Shown piece after piece: positions 10,732 to 21,979 of a stretch of DNA of 64,000 bases. Every line of letters starts with the position of its first letter. The first letter of the stretch is position 1. This stretch comes from Cavia porcellus (taxonomy: Eukaryota; Chordata; Mammalia; Rodentia; Caviidae): contig NW_026947485.1 of assembly GCF_034190915.1 (NCBI RefSeq), forward strand, positions 30,517,519 through 30,581,518. Reading direction: 5' to 3'. The notes under the pieces were generated by a model. The model saw only the letters and a list, made by a program, of their open reading frames with translations, made no database searches and was not told where the DNA came from. The position numbers were made by a program, and so were the translations under genes.

Positions 10732-11733
10732 TGATAGAATTCTTTACCAGAGGACTCACTACAATAGAAAGAGATGACTGTGGCCTTTAGAATACCTAGC
10801 TTTGGTGTAATGACAAATGTATACAAACTGATGATTCATGAACTCTAAACTTATACATCTACACTCAATTTTATGTTGAAGTACTTTTAAATCCTCAGAA
10901 AATGGTGTTACCAAATGCTTCTGGCTTACTAAATCTTAATTTTTAAAATTAATCAGAGACTCATCTAACACCTTTTTATAAAATTTGATGAATGGAAGGT
11001 AAATTTCTTGTAATGTAGATAGATCTGGCTGATGGAATTCAGGTCAATTTTCTTGAGTCTTAAATACAATTAATAACCCACCAAATGATCATTGCTTTTT
11101 GTATTTCTTCTGTGAAAAGCTAGAAGACAACACATGGATTCACTTAAGATGAAAATAATTGTGACAAATCCATAAGGGGACAGGCCAAGTCACTTGATCT
11201 GTCATTATCTCTGCCTCACTGCTTAGCATCCTGACCATGCAGTTATTCCCGGGGCGTAAGAATCCTGTTCCAGTCAGAAATTCAACGAAGCACATTGCCA
11301 CTGGGTGGCAGAATTGGCAGTCTGTAAAGAAGTCTGGCCTTAGCCTTTTCCCTGTATCCCAAGCACTCGAATTTATAAACATGAAAGCTGCCGCGCGTTG
11401 TGATTGCTTTTTCTCTGGGACTGTTTATAAAAGTGAGGAAGTCTGTGGCTTTTCAAAGAGTATGGATTTCACATTGGAAGTCTTTGTGTTGTTATTCTAT
11501 ATGAAATGAACTGGAGCAGCTTTTTCTTTTTTTTGGGTCTTCGTTTTGATCTGATGAATGTAAGTATTGGAGTGAGAGATTTTGGTTATGCGTTTGTGGA
11601 CAGAAAAAATAGCTAAAACATTTATACACTGGCATTATTTTCTATTGCTGAGAGTCCAGTGTGATAGGCACCCAGCCACGTGTGATGACTTACCTTAAAA
11701 TTTAAGGGAATTAAGATTGAATAAAGTTTCAGA
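10732..11733. other. No recognised feature
   Basis: Unique AT-rich sequence. Overlapping frames at 11140-11382 (minus) and 11237-11509 (plus) cover a slightly GC-richer patch (11.2-11.4 kb), but neither has a recognisable domain. Confidence 0.5.
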
Positions 11734-11865
11734 ACCAGGTACAGAAACGTGCACTTAAAGGTCTAGACCCTTGGGTGACTGAAGCAAGTGGATCATTTGA
11801 GCCCAAGAGTTCAAGGCCACTCTGGAATGCATAGTAAGATTCCATCTCAATAAACAGGCAAACCA
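11734..11865 (+). mobile_element. Old 7SL-derived monomer SINE (B1/FLAM-like)
   Basis: CAAGTGGATCATTTGAGCCC, AGAGTTCAAGGCCACTCTGG and GTAAGATTCCATCTCAATA match the 7SL-derived left monomer shared by Alu, FLAM and proto-B1. The ID half of the B1-dID SINEs is absent and the element is strongly diverged, so it looks older than the chimeric ones. Confidence 0.65.
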
Positions 11866-13155
11866 ATAAATGAAAATTCATACCCTCAGTCACCCTACCC
11901 ATATTTTGATTGTTCAATAGCCAAAGGTGACTAGTAGTTAGTATACTGTGTGATATAGATATAGAACATCTCTATCCTAACAGAAATTTCTATCAGAGAG
12001 GACTACTGGTATTGTTTCTTTTTTGTCATCCAAAGGATAAATACTGGCTGTTTCTGCTCATGCTATGACCTCTGGAAGTTTTATTCATAGTATTGATTGT
12101 GCAATTCAGATAAATACACATCTGCTTAATATGTACCCCATGTTAAGTCGATATATTTTGCAACCCTCTATTCCCAAAACTTAGGAGATCTGTATAAATT
12201 TGTACATACACAGTAGACAATATGTTTCATTGACATCAAAATTATCTTAAAGTTGAATTTTTCACATTGTATATTATAAAAATCAGTCCAAGAATCTATA
12301 TCACTAGGAATTTGATAGTAAAATTATTCAGTCATTCCGAATATCTGTAGATCCATCTTGAAGTAATGTGCTTGTTGTCTTTTTAATCTTGGCATATCTG
12401 CTATGCATTTTGTGCTCTACACTCATTTTTCTTTATTTGTTTGTTTTTAACCTTAGGTGTTTCATTTCAGTCATGCAGGGAGGTGGCTCACCTTCCTCGA
12501 CCTCTGACTCTCCCCTGCCTCTTCTGGGAGTGTTTGACCAGGACTCCCCACCTGTCCCACACCGTGCCAGTTGGTTCTCAGGCTTTGGCTCCCCTGGAGG
12601 ATATCGCATTTCCATACTGACTAAATGGGCTGTGAGAAGATAATTTGCTTGTTCAATATTTGTGGCAACACTCTGACATTTTTATTACATTTATATGTTA
12701 TCAAGGCAGCTTTGTGAAAAATAAAAGCTCCAGTCAAGCAGTCCCTTTTCTCAAGAGAGTGTAAACCCAAATCCAGGTGGCTGGTGTTGTTCGGACAGTA
12801 GATAGACTCAATCCTACACTTAGCGAGCATGTCTTAGAAGCCTGCCCTTACCTTGTATGCAGGGGTACAAAAGTGTGTTAAAGACACAGCTCCCCAAAGA
12901 AATCAAAACAAAAGATCAATGGCAAGAAGACATAGCTCCTGCTTTTGAGGAGTTTGCTTATTAAACATGAAAAAGAACACATAGAAACAAAAACCCTATT
13001 GAATATTTAGTTTTGCCAAGAAGTTTTGGAACCACGAATAGCCTAGGTTGGGCTAGGCTAGGTTGAGCATTACAGTGTGTGATTTGCATATTCATAACAT
13101 ATTTCGTAAGTTATATGGTTACCAATCTTTTTATCTTATAAACTTGTCTTTCTCT
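11866..13155. other. Mostly unrecognised; possible L2 relic
   Basis: A GC-richer patch near 12,470-12,620 has a 91-codon plus frame (12,368-12,643) without any domain. A sequence like ATAGCTCCTGCTTTTGAGGAG near 12,932 faintly resembles antisense L2. Nothing else is supported. Confidence 0.4.
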
Positions 13156-13270
13156 AGGGTAGTGCTCTGAAGATTCTGGTTTGATTAGTCTGAAGTAAGG
13201 TCTAACGTTTGCTTGTTTAAAAAGGCCCTCTAGGTGATTCTAATGTGTAGACAGATTTGAGAACCACTGA
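13156..13270 (+). mobile_element. hAT (Charlie-type) miniature element, partial
   Basis: Blocks GAAGATTCTGGTTTGATTAG, GTTTAAAAAGGCCCTCTAGG, GTGATTCTAATGTGTAGAC and the end TTTGAGAACCACTG match the 3' half of a common hAT-Charlie MITE whose end is ...GAGAACCACTG. The 5' half is missing or too diverged. Confidence 0.6.
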
Positions 13271-13503
13271 TTTGGGTAGAAAGTTGCTCCAATTTTGTCT
13301 TTGATTGGGAATTGTTCAGGTTTGTATAACATATGAATAAGTGTTCTTTCAGCTGTCCTTGGATTATAGTCAAATGGTCTGGAAGAGATTTTTCATGCTT
13401 TCACGTACATGAGCGGAAGAATCCACTCACTAGACTAACGTGTGGGAGCAAAACTTAGAATTGACCAAAACCCATTTGGATAGAATTCTTACACTGAGGT
13501 AGA

Positions 13504-13662
13504 CTAGTGTTACTCAAGCACTAAGTCTGTACACATCGTCTGGGGATCTTGTTAAACGCAGCTTTTGCAGTCATTAAGTTTGGAGTGAGACTGAAATTTT
13601 GTGTTTCCAACCAGACCTCAACGACGCTCCCATTGTTGGCCCTGGGACTTTGAGTAGTGAGT
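13504..13662 (+). mobile_element. hAT (Charlie-type) miniature element
   Basis: Starts TAGTGTTACTCAAGCACTAAG and ends GACTTTGAGTAGTG, so short inverted ends are visible. Internal CTGGGGATCTTGTTAAACGC and GAAATTTTGTGTTTCCAACC match the same family as the copies at 13.2 kb and 25.2 kb. Confidence 0.6.
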
Positions 13663-14510
13663 TAGAAATTAAGAGTCAGCTTTAACCCTGGATCTACTGA
13701 ATTGGGATCTATGTTATTATAAGATGCCTATTATCTAATTTTTTTCTCTAGAAAAGGAAAACATTCTAATCTTTTGAAGATGCAGCCTTGACATAAATTT
13801 CAGTTGCGCACAGGTTGATTTTATATATACAGCAGAGAAGGTTGCATAAGGCATAATGATGTGGCAGAGTTTCAGGTTCAGTGTGTAGTATCAAAGCATT
13901 TGGCCTTGAGACTGACAAAAATCCTTAGAGGTTTGCTACACACAAAAAGTGACCAAGTGAAGTTTGATAATTTGCTGAGGAGTTTTAAATTGAAGCTGCT
14001 TCAGAAAATAGTAAGTGAATGGATTGATGTTTTAAAAAATAAACTCAAAGAATATCTAAATGACCTATACATCATTAGAAAATTTAATTTCTTTTATAAT
14101 AAATGTGGTATATTATTTAAGCTGAAAATAATGAAGTATGAAATTTCACTGTCCCCAGAAATCACATTAAAATGTTAATCGTCTAGTTTTTAAGCAGCAA
14201 ATAAAAAAAACTAGTTATTTCACATCACATTAAATATTTCATTAACAACTTGAGGGTTTTGAGGGAATTTTAGTTTCTACCAAGAAGAAATACCATTTTG
14301 GATTATTTTAAAAACAAACATTGATACAATTCTCTTTAGTGAATATTAGACACTAAAAATCTACTTTAGTTTGAGTGATTCATACATATTAAAGTAAAAT
14401 CTTCAGTGAATTTCAAACTTTAATGGATTTTATTGTGTTTCTTTTTACATTATCAAAACTACATGAAACACAATTACCTAAATTGTAGGAGTTTAATAGA
14501 ATGAATTCAT
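13663..14510. other. No recognised feature
   Basis: AT-rich unique sequence. A 105-codon open stretch at 13,861-14,178 opens with GTG rather than ATG, is rich in K/L/I codons and has no domain; I treat it as chance. Confidence 0.5.
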
Positions 14511-14640
14511 GGAACTGAGAGCTGGAAGAAATTGCAGATTTCGAATGCAATTCCTTCATTACAGATGAAGAAACTGATAGCCAGCACATTTTCATGCCTT
14601 TGGCAAAGTCCCAGAGAACAGGGCTTATCATGAAAGGACT
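14511..14640 (+). mobile_element. MIR-type SINE fragment
   Basis: CTGAGAGCTGGAAGAAATTG followed by CCTTCATTACAGATGAAGAAACTGA and TTTGGCAAAGTCCCAGAG is the typical middle of a MIR-related SINE (TTTTACAGATGAGGAAACTGAG). Ends are unclear. Confidence 0.5.
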
Positions 14641-16029
14641 GGCCTGAGAGGCCAGCAGGGTCTTGATGGTCCTGCTTGGGACCCTTGGGCTCCATCTCTT
14701 GGGCTCCACCTCTGACTTTCTGTGGCAAGCCAGCCCTTTCTCCAGCACAGCAAAAAAAAGCTCCATCTTTAAAGACCAATGTGGAAAATCACTTTAGGAG
14801 AACTGAAAACCACATCTGTTTGGCTTTGGACCCGCAAGAATTATAGAAATCACCTCTTCTTTACCCACCAATTGTGGTGATTAAATTACTGTAAAAATCA
14901 AACTTGAAAGGAATGCTATTTTACCAGATGATGGCAGAATACAGAGCTGCTCTCCCACCTGCCCCCACCAATCTTATTTTCTTTTTTTAAAATTCAGAGC
15001 ACAGGCCTAAATTACTAGTCTCAATCCTAGAATTAATTGCAGCTTGTCTAATTCCAAATATTTGTACAATATATGTTTGGTAAGAAGATATTTTATGAAC
15101 TTTATTTATTTAGATTAGTGCTCTTGGATCTTGAAAATATCCTTGTTGACCAGCCTAATCCATAAGCCTAATTTTTGAGACCAGGTAAAAATTTAGGCCT
15201 TCGCTTACATTTTGGCACAGTTAACTAAAACCCAATAAAAAAAAACCAAAGTAATATGTGATTAGAGTTTCATTTTACTATAAGAAAGAAGCAATAAAGC
15301 CTTCTTTTAAAATGCTGTAACAATAAATCATGAGGGAGGAATTAGGCAGCCTTTATCTAGTTAGTGCTCAAGCATTTTAATATAAAGAGATGGTGTTTTC
15401 TAACTTTGCCAAATGTAAAAATATATCAACCTCTAATATATGCACACATGCCTTCTGATTAGTTTGTTTGATACAAATATTTTCATGATTGCTGAAGATG
15501 AATAGGAATTATATTTTGTGTTGGAAATTCTATAGGTCAGTAAAAAAGAATAGGATTGATACATATCTCTCTCATTTTGCCTCCTGATGGCCAGTTTTTC
15601 ACTTTCTAAAGCTTTATGGACAAGATCCAAAATACACATACATATTTAACTAAATGTTGTTGCAAATGAGAATTTGAGAAATGTGGATCTGAATAATGTT
15701 AACTGAACTTTATAATACCTCTGCACAAGTGTTCAAAAATAAAATTTAAATATATGCAAAGAAAATACCTGCTTAATTTACATTGGCAATGAAAGTGAAG
15801 TGAAATAAATATAGGTTTAGAATAGAAATCAGGCAATCTTGTTAATAAGAGAATAAATGACTCAAAACAACAGCTGGGTTTGGTGATTCCTATATTGGCA
15901 TTCAGAATGCTATAATGTAGCTCAAATGTATAAACTGAGCTGTGTTATTACAGTAATTAATAAAAGCAAGAACAGACATAAGGCTTCACCCTGTTTCCTT
16001 TATCTTGAGCAAAAATCTTTTAGTAAAGA
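14641..16029. other. No recognised feature
   Basis: AT-rich. A degraded SINE may lie near 15,870-15,960 (AGCTGGGTTTGGTGATTCC) but I cannot support it. No coding signal. Confidence 0.45.
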
Positions 16030-16960
16030 TGTAAGTACAGTCTTAGAGGAAAAAAAAAACAAATGAAAGTCCTGGTAATAATTTCATGTAAGTAGACATT
16101 TTGATTTAATTATGCACCAACATATTATTCAAACAGATATTTATGAGAAAAGAAAAAGATTGGACTCTGTCCAAATCACATATTCACTGCACAAGAAGTT
16201 ATTTAAAATATCCAACAAGTAGTATTTGAAAAATATTCAACTTCACAAATAATCAAAGAAATTATCATTTAAACAACGTATATTTTCTTCCTGTTAAATT
16301 GCTTCTCTGCGTCTCCCCCTCTCACATGCTTATACCCAATTTGGAGGAGTGCGGAAGAATTGAAGGGAAAATATTTGCTAGCCCGTTGGTGGGAGTGTTT
16401 GTGGACTCTTTGGAAACATGTGGTCAATAGTAATGACAACTGCACACTTGTTCCTGTCTCTTGCACCCAGGAAATCTCTAAGAAAACAATGAGAAGCATG
16501 TACAAAGGTTAATGGTATTGTGTTAAAAAGGGAAACGACAACTATAACACAGTTTAATTTTTTTGTTATAGAAAAAGAGGAAACAACACTAATATCCACT
16601 AATTGGGAACTAGCCGAGAAGTCATAGTGCCCTCATACCGTCTACACCACAGAGTACTGCGTAGTTATTAAAACCTGCAGTGTGGAGGAGACAATGGAAC
16701 GGGAGCATTTTCCTAGTGTCCTGTTAATTGGAAAAAGCAGGGTTCAGGGCAGTAAATACCATATGTGTCTGATTTTGATAAAAATATTTAAACATGCCAG
16801 GAATGAAAAGCCTGGTAGGATTCACACTGAAGTGGGCCCAGTGATGATCTCTGGGTCCTATTATAAAGATGTCTTTCCTCACCGAGATTTTTCATGAACT
16901 CCAAATTTGCAACATGTTTACAGTCAAATTTTGTAACTAGGAAACAACCTTTAATGATCT
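16030..16960 (+). mobile_element. Old L1M, ORF2 end and 3'UTR
   Basis: Sense-strand landmarks of old L1: AGGAAACAACACTAATATCC near 16,579, CACCACAGAGTACTGCGTAG near 16,646, GGAAAAAGCAGGGTTCAGG near 16,730, AATACCATATGTGTCTGATTT near 16,755, GTGATGATCTCTGGGTCC near 16,841. It is 5'-truncated and its frames are interrupted. The upstream part (16,030-16,300) fits ORF2 C-terminal DNA but is more diverged. Confidence 0.7.
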
Positions 16961-17216
16961 TTTAAGTTATCTTCTCCAGCCCTCTGGTACAATTTACAAA
17001 GCTACGAGGTGCCAGTCTTGTCTTAAACATAGTCTAGGAATATTTGGCATTCTTCTTTCGGTGGTTTTTCAGTTCTCCCTTTTCTTACAGTTCACATCTG
17101 CAGCCTCTCCGGCTCTTCTTGGGAAGAACCACCTCTACAGTAATCTTTAGTGAGCACCCAGTTTGGAACCCACTCACTGGCTTTCTCATCTCCGTGTTTG
17201 TGTTCCTCTTTCTCAG
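16961..17216. other. No recognised feature
   Basis: Short unique stretch before the TTCC repeat. Confidence 0.5.
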
Positions 17217-17284
17217 CTTCCTTCCTTCCTTCCTTCCTTCCTTCCTTCCTTCCTTCCTTCCTTCCTTCCTTCCTTCCTTCCCTC
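17217..17284. repeat. (TTCC)n tetranucleotide microsatellite
   Basis: About 16 near-perfect CTTC/TTCC units without interruption. Frames of 146-170 codons on the plus strand and 88 on the minus strand owe their length to this repeat (LPSF and GRKE repeats). Likely length-polymorphic. Confidence 0.95.
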
Positions 17285-17892
17285 CTGTGCCCGTCCGTTC
17301 ACCCTTCAATCCTTTATCTTTAGCCTTTCTTTCCCACCCTCTTTCTTTCAAGTGTCCTCAGAGAACATTTCAGGAGCATCCGCTGTCACCTCTGATCTGG
17401 TGGACAACCTTTCGTTTCCTCAGTATCAGGACGGATGTCCGAGTCACGCAGCCCCAGACGGGGGCTGTAGCTGTTCTGTCACACAGCAGAGCCAAGAGAG
17501 CGCTTTGGAGAAGGGGCTGTGGCCTTCGCTTTGGGATTCTGGGGTTGACACAGTGATGAGTGGAACTGCAGAGAGGAGCGTCCTGACACTTGGTGGCCCT
17601 TGAAGTGACTTCATTCAATTGATGCGACTCAGTATTCATATCTCTCAGCCATCATGGTCTCCCTTCTCTCCGGGACAGCTCAAGGCCAGCCCTAACAGTG
17701 CCTGTCATCAGTCCATTTGACTGATTTTAAAAAGTTTATTTTAGTTGTTTTATTCATTCATTCCTTATTAATTCAAGCAATGAATTCTTCTCATCAACTA
17801 ATTCAAATAATGTAAAAGTGTATAGTTTTCCCACAGGTCACTATTAGCAGATCATGATGAGTCCGTCCTGACATTTGTCAATAAATCTAAAT

Positions 17893-17893
<1 letters not shown>
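17285..17893. other. No recognised feature
   Basis: Somewhat GC-richer to about 17,610, with several CpGs near 17,420-17,460, then AT-rich. No repeat family, splice pair or domain recognised. Confidence 0.45.

Positions 17894-17928
<35 letters not shown>
17894..17928. repeat. (GT)n microsatellite
   Basis: About 17 GT units ending in GTATGTACATATATGG. Confidence 0.95.
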
Positions 17929-17932
<4 letters not shown>

Positions 17933-17982
17933 ACATATATGGACACCTCCATAGAGTTTTATTTAAAAATATTTATTTCTTC

Positions 17983-18159
17983 TGATGGGTGCAGTGGCAC
18001 ACACCTAATGACCCCAACTACTCAGGAGGCTGACAGTTACAAGTTTGGAATCATGGTAGGTAAGTTCGTAAGATCCTTCTTAAAATAAAAAGGGCCAGGG
18101 ATGTACTTCCACACAACCTGGGTTCAATCTCCAGTACTATAAATAAATAAACAAATTTA
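17983..18159 (+). mobile_element. B1-dID chimeric SINE
   Basis: GATGGGTGCAGTGGCACACA starts the 7SL half, CAACTACTCAGGAGGCTGAC follows, then the linker TTAAAATAAAAAGGGCCAGG and the ID half GGGTTCAATCTCCAGTACTA with an A/T-rich tail. The repeat TTATTTAAAAAT occurs at 17,959-17,970 and 18,157-18,168 and may be the target duplication, though the left copy lies a few bases outside the SINE start. The internal 7SL part is shortened. Confidence 0.85.
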
Positions 18160-18444
18160 TTTAAAAATTCCCACAATGGGATTATTGTTTTCTACAGCTT
18201 GTTTTTAGTTAATTTGTACCTGATAACTATTTAAATTAATTCATATTTCATTTTTACTGCCAATGTTGCAGAGAAATCTCCGTGTGACTATCTTTGTGCT
18301 ACCTGTCTAAAAGCAGCAGATTCTGTCCTAGGCTCTATGTGGCTCTCGCTACAGCCAGCCGGCGTGTCACTAAGCACACACTTGCTATGCATGCCTGCAG
18401 GGACCCACAAACTGGCAGCCTGGAGACTGGTACAAACTGCAGCT

Positions 18445-18590
18445 TACTGAGCGCTCTTACTGAGCCTGCTGGGCTCCTGCTTCCTACAGTCATGTCACAG
18501 AGGAGGACACTGATGCTGAGAAGCTGTCACAACTAACGGCCATCACAGGAACCTGAGGACTCTGGCTCAGCTCCTACCAGTTTCTTCATC
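18445..18590 (+). mobile_element. Probable MIR fragment
   Basis: CTTACTGAGCGCTCTTACTGAG followed by CATGTCACAGAGGAGGACACTGATG and GCTGAGAAGCTGTCACAAC follows the MIR order (start, ACAGATGAGGAAACTGAG, AGGTTAAG). Diverged; tentative. Confidence 0.4.
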
Positions 18591-18761
18591 TACCAGCCCT
18601 GCTGCTTTTGAAGCTCAGTCTTATGTGGGGTTGGTGTCCTACACAGCAGGTTTCCAAGTCAAAAGTTCTACTGCTCATGGTGGAACAAGATTCTAAAAGG
18701 AAGATGAAAAAGTAATCAGGGCCTCATGTAGATATGATTTTATAGGCATTAAAATACATTT

Positions 18762-18922
18762 ATGGCTGACATGTTGGTGCATATCTGTAATCCCAGATAC
18801 TCAACAGGCTGAGACAGGAGGATCTCTAACTTTGAGGCTTGGCTGGGTACTTAGAGAGACCTTGTCTCTAAAATAAAAGGGGCTGAGGATGTATCTCAGT
18901 ACTCCTTGAGATTAATGCCCAG
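18762..18922 (+). mobile_element. B1-dID chimeric SINE
   Basis: TGGCTGACATGTTGGTGCAT, CTGTAATCCCAGATACTCAA, CAGGCTGAGACAGGAGGATC and AGAGACCTTGTCTCTAAAAT form the 7SL half; AAGGGGCTGAGGATGTATCTC and ATTAATGCCCAGTAA form a truncated ID half. A CA-rich tail follows. Confidence 0.85.
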
Positions 18923-18970
18923 TAACACACACACACCTGCATGCACATATGTGTGCACACGGACACACAT
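18923..18970. repeat. Imperfect (CA)n tail of the SINE
   Basis: ACACACACACACCTGCATGC then ATATGTGTGCACACGGACAC: interrupted CA/TG dinucleotides that probably grew from the SINE tail. Confidence 0.8.
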
Positions 18971-19364
18971 TCATCGGTTCATATGAGACGTAAAGATGAG
19001 GATTAAAATATACATCCAGTCAATGTTGAAATTTGCTTTCCTTGCTTTTGCAGTATGAATGCAACTGTAGCAGCTTTGCCTACAAGGTAAGAGTTATCCT
19101 TGTAGTTATTTCTCTCCATTGTATCGCTCCCCATTAAACCTAGCACAGTGTCACATGAAAAGCCACTCTTAGCACACACAGAGATGACCCCCCAGGTGCC
19201 CTTGCTCCTCCTCCAGTACTTGGCAGCCACTGCACACCATGTGACACATTCACACTCCACAATGCCATGGAAGGACTGTCTCCTCCAATGTTTATGATAA
19301 ATTTCATTCCCACCACGGTGGTAGTAAGATGCAGGGACATCAGGGCATGATTGGTCCATGAAGG
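18971..19364. other. Unrecognised stretch with micro-exon-like signal
   Basis: No repeat family seen. A strong acceptor-donor pair brackets 33 bases at 19,054-19,086 (see findings). A 143-codon minus-strand frame (19,003-19,434) runs through this region into an MLT1 LTR; that overlap argues against it being a gene. Confidence 0.4.
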
Positions 19365-19637
19365 CTCTGTCCTTACAAAGAAATGATGCCTTAAAAGGAG
19401 AAGGCACATTTATCCTTTCTGTCACCTCCACCACGTGAGGACTCAGTATTTATTTCCTCTAGAAGATCTAGCTTCATGGTGTCATCTTGGAAAGAGTAAC
19501 TAAATCCCTCAGCAAATATCAAACCTCCCTTCATCTTGGACTTTCAGCCTCCAAAACTGTGAGAAATAAACTGTTCTTTGTAAATTACTGAGTCAAAAAT
19601 ACTTTATCGAAGTAGCATAAATACACTAAGACAGTTA
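19365..19637 (+). mobile_element. MLT1-type MaLR LTR, 3' part
   Basis: CCACCACGTGAGGACTCAG near 19,424, CATCTTGGACTTTCAGCCTC near 19,534, AAAACTGTGAGAAATAAACTG and a final ...ACACTAAGACA are the standard order of the MLT1 3' half. The 5' half is missing or unrecognisable. Confidence 0.8.
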
Positions 19638-19739
19638 CCCACGACAGAACTCCAGAACTCATCATGGCCCGGCATTTCAGGTGGCCACTATGAATTGCTG
19701 GACTTGGATGAGAGCTGAAAGCTGTCAGCTCTAGATTAA

Positions 19740-19870
19740 TTTCTTTCAACACATAGTTGTTGAGCTTATGTGCCTGGCATGGTGTTGGATTCCAAAGGCT
19801 CAGCTGTGACCAGTATTATGTTGGCCCTGCTCTTACGGCCTTCATGAGACAGAAGGAAGGCAGACAGTGG
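19740..19870 (-). mobile_element. L2 3' end fragment
   Basis: The plus strand shows TTTCAACACATAGTTGTTGAG, TGTGCCTGGCATGGTGTTGG, CCAAAGGCTCAGCTGTGACC and GGCCTTCATGAGACAG, matching the reverse complement of the L2 3' end. Confidence 0.6.
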
Positions 19871-19954
19871 TTGAAGTGTAAGTCCAGTTCATCAGCTTGT
19901 ACACAGACAAGAGAAGGGGGCTACAGGCCTGTGTGTTGGGGAGACTTTTGTTTT

Positions 19955-20024
19955 GTGGGGCTGAGGATCAAACACAGGGCCTTGTATATGCTAGGCAGGT
20001 GCTCTATCACTGAATTATAACCCA
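19955..20024 (-). mobile_element. ID-type SINE
   Basis: Reverse complement of a tRNA-like ID element: GGGGCTGAGGATCAAACACAG, GGCCTTGTATATGCTAGGC and AGGTGCTCTATCACTGAATT are antisense to the TAGCTCAGTGGTAGAGC-type A box region and the GGTTCAAATCC-type B box. It stands alone, without a 7SL half. Confidence 0.75.
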
Positions 20025-20487
20025 ACGGAGACTTTCCTTAAATGAAGCCCTACGTGGTAAGCAAGGTTGGTAGGTAGACAGGACAGAGCCCAAGGTGGAT
20101 ACTTTGAGGTGTGGATAACAACCCTGCTGAGGCCCTACAAAGCAATTGAGGAATGTAGAGACACCTGGTTTGCCTGGGGCCTGCGGATCTTAGAGGACAG
20201 GGGTAAGAGGGTGAGAGGTAATTCTATGCCAAGACACATCCAGAACAAATTAAGCAGCTTGGAGACCATGGTAGGGACAGGTAGTGTGTTTCTAAGGTAG
20301 AAGGAAACCTTGGGCAGGTTTTAATTAGGCAGTCTAAATAGATTTGCCTTTCTAAACACATGAGACTAAAGTGTAAGACAGGGTCTTTGTGTGGTTGGGT
20401 CTCTTTTCATTTTGGACTATTTAGAGAAAAATTTCAGGTTGAACTTTCCCGAGTGCCTGAAACACAATATAGAAGGAACTCTAGTGC
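20025..20487. other. No recognised feature
   Basis: Unique sequence with a 77-codon plus frame at 20,067-20,300 lacking any known motif. Confidence 0.5.
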
Positions 20488-20720
20488 TTATAGCTAACGC
20501 CAGCGAATAATTATTCAACTATAGCACTGACACTGCTGGTCTTTCCATATCTGCTTTGTACTTTATAAACATTTTACTTGTGGACCTCAGATGCCTCATT
20601 TTACAGAGGAGAAAGCTGATGTGCAGGGAGGGGAAGCAGCTCATTTTAGCTCATCAGTTGTGAGCCTGGATGGAAACCAAGAAGGCCTGGCCTGAGTCTG
20701 GGTTCTGACCCAGTGGTGGG
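20488..20720 (+). mobile_element. MIR SINE
   Basis: CTTATAGCTAACGCCAGCG, GCTTTGTACTTTATAAAC, CCTCATTTTACAGAGGAG and AGTCTGGGTTCTGACCCAG follow the MIR consensus almost end to end. Confidence 0.65.
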
Positions 20721-20930
20721 CGTGGGCATGGATGTCCATGCCTCCCTCTCTGATGGCTGACAAAGCTGTCCATCCCTTACCAGGCCGCAGAACAGCCCCT
20801 CTAGTCCACCCACTCTTTGGCCAATGACCCACCCACTGCAGGAATCAGAACATATTCCTCACTTGGGTACAAGGCCTGGCATTACTCTAGTTTCTGCAGT
20901 TAGTTGACACCTTTTCTGTTTGTCCTTTAT

Positions 20931-21345
20931 GCTTAATGTTACCTATCAACTTGGCTGGACTGTGCAGTGCCCAATTATTTGTCAAACATTATTCTAGGTG
21001 TTTCAGTGAGCATGTTGTTGGATTGAGTGAATATTAAAAGTTGGTGGACTTTGTGTAAAATAAATTGCCCTCGATAATGTAAGTTGACTTCATTCAATCA
21101 GTTGAAGACCTGTGCAAAAGAAAACTCTACAGCCTGTAGGACTCAAATTAGAATAATACTAGTTTTCCTGGGTCTCCAGTATTCAGGCCTCTCTGTAAAT
21201 TTTGAATTTGCCATTTTCCATAACTGTGTTAGCCAATTCCTTAAAATAATCTCTCTCCCCTTCCCTCCTCTTCCCTTTCTCTCCCCTTCACTTTCCCTTC
21301 TCTCTGTCTCCATACTCAAACATCCCATTGATTTTCTTCCTTTGG
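20931..21345 (+). mobile_element. ERVL-type LTR (MLT2-like)
   Basis: TAATGTTACCTATCAACTTG, ATTATTTGTCAAACATTATTC, AAATTGCCCTCGATAATG, TTCATTCAATCAGTTGAAG and GTTAGCCAATTCCTTAAAAT follow a common mammalian LTR, ending in a CT-rich run (21,250-21,310) and an ACATCCCATTGATTTTC block. The element at 51.5-52.0 kb shares its start. The family name is from memory and is the least certain part. Confidence 0.6.
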
Positions 21346-21979
21346 GTCTTTTGCCTTCTGAACCTGATTTGTGCTGGGATAGCAGCTGGCCCTTACGGCC
21401 AAGATCCTGCTTAACCCTTATCAGCTTCTCAGTTTAAGCTCCTGGCTGGTGCCTGACTTGATTTTACCAATGGGAGGAGAGTCCACCCACCAGCTTTCCC
21501 TTCCCAGGCAGTTTCCCAGTTAGAAAAAGCTCAGGCTTCTTTTGCACCCTTTCTAAAGCATGTTTGAATTTTAGCCCAAAGCTGTACTCCTGTCCATCAT
21601 CATTTCTAGAGCCAACTGTACTCCTATGTGAGAGCTCCTGGCTTTGCGTGGGCCTCTGGTTCTGGCTTTTTTCTCCTCTAATTCCCTGTGTCTTAGTATT
21701 CATGGCATGAGACCATCAAAAGGACAGCGTGTTTGGGTGTCTAGTTGTAAAGAAAGAAGGAAGGGGATTCTAGTGAGGCTTCAGATCGAAAGTAGGGGTA
21801 TCCAGAGTATGTATGTATGTAACTGAAACGGGAAAGAGAAGTTGTATTGGGATGTAGTGCCAAGTGACATTTGATCAGGAGGCACTGGACATGGTAGAGT
21901 GACACAGATCCCTAAGTGTGGCATGGGCTTTGGCGAGGTGGAGGATTCCAGGAGGATGACGTGTGCTTAGGGACTGAGA
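21346..21979. other. No recognised feature
   Basis: Unique sequence with overlapping short frames. No domain or repeat seen. Confidence 0.5.

Noticed and set aside
13861..14178. 105-codon frame
   Set aside because: Opens with GTG, is dominated by AT-rich codons and has no domain; expected by chance in AT-rich DNA.
17044..17603. Plus-strand frames of 170 and 146 codons
   Set aside because: Their length comes from the TTCC repeat, which has no stop in two of its frames; the translated repeat is just LPSF units.
19003..19434. 143-codon minus-strand frame with several Cys
   Set aside because: Its start overlaps an MLT1 LTR on the other strand, and another frame of 89 codons overlaps it. No domain recognised.
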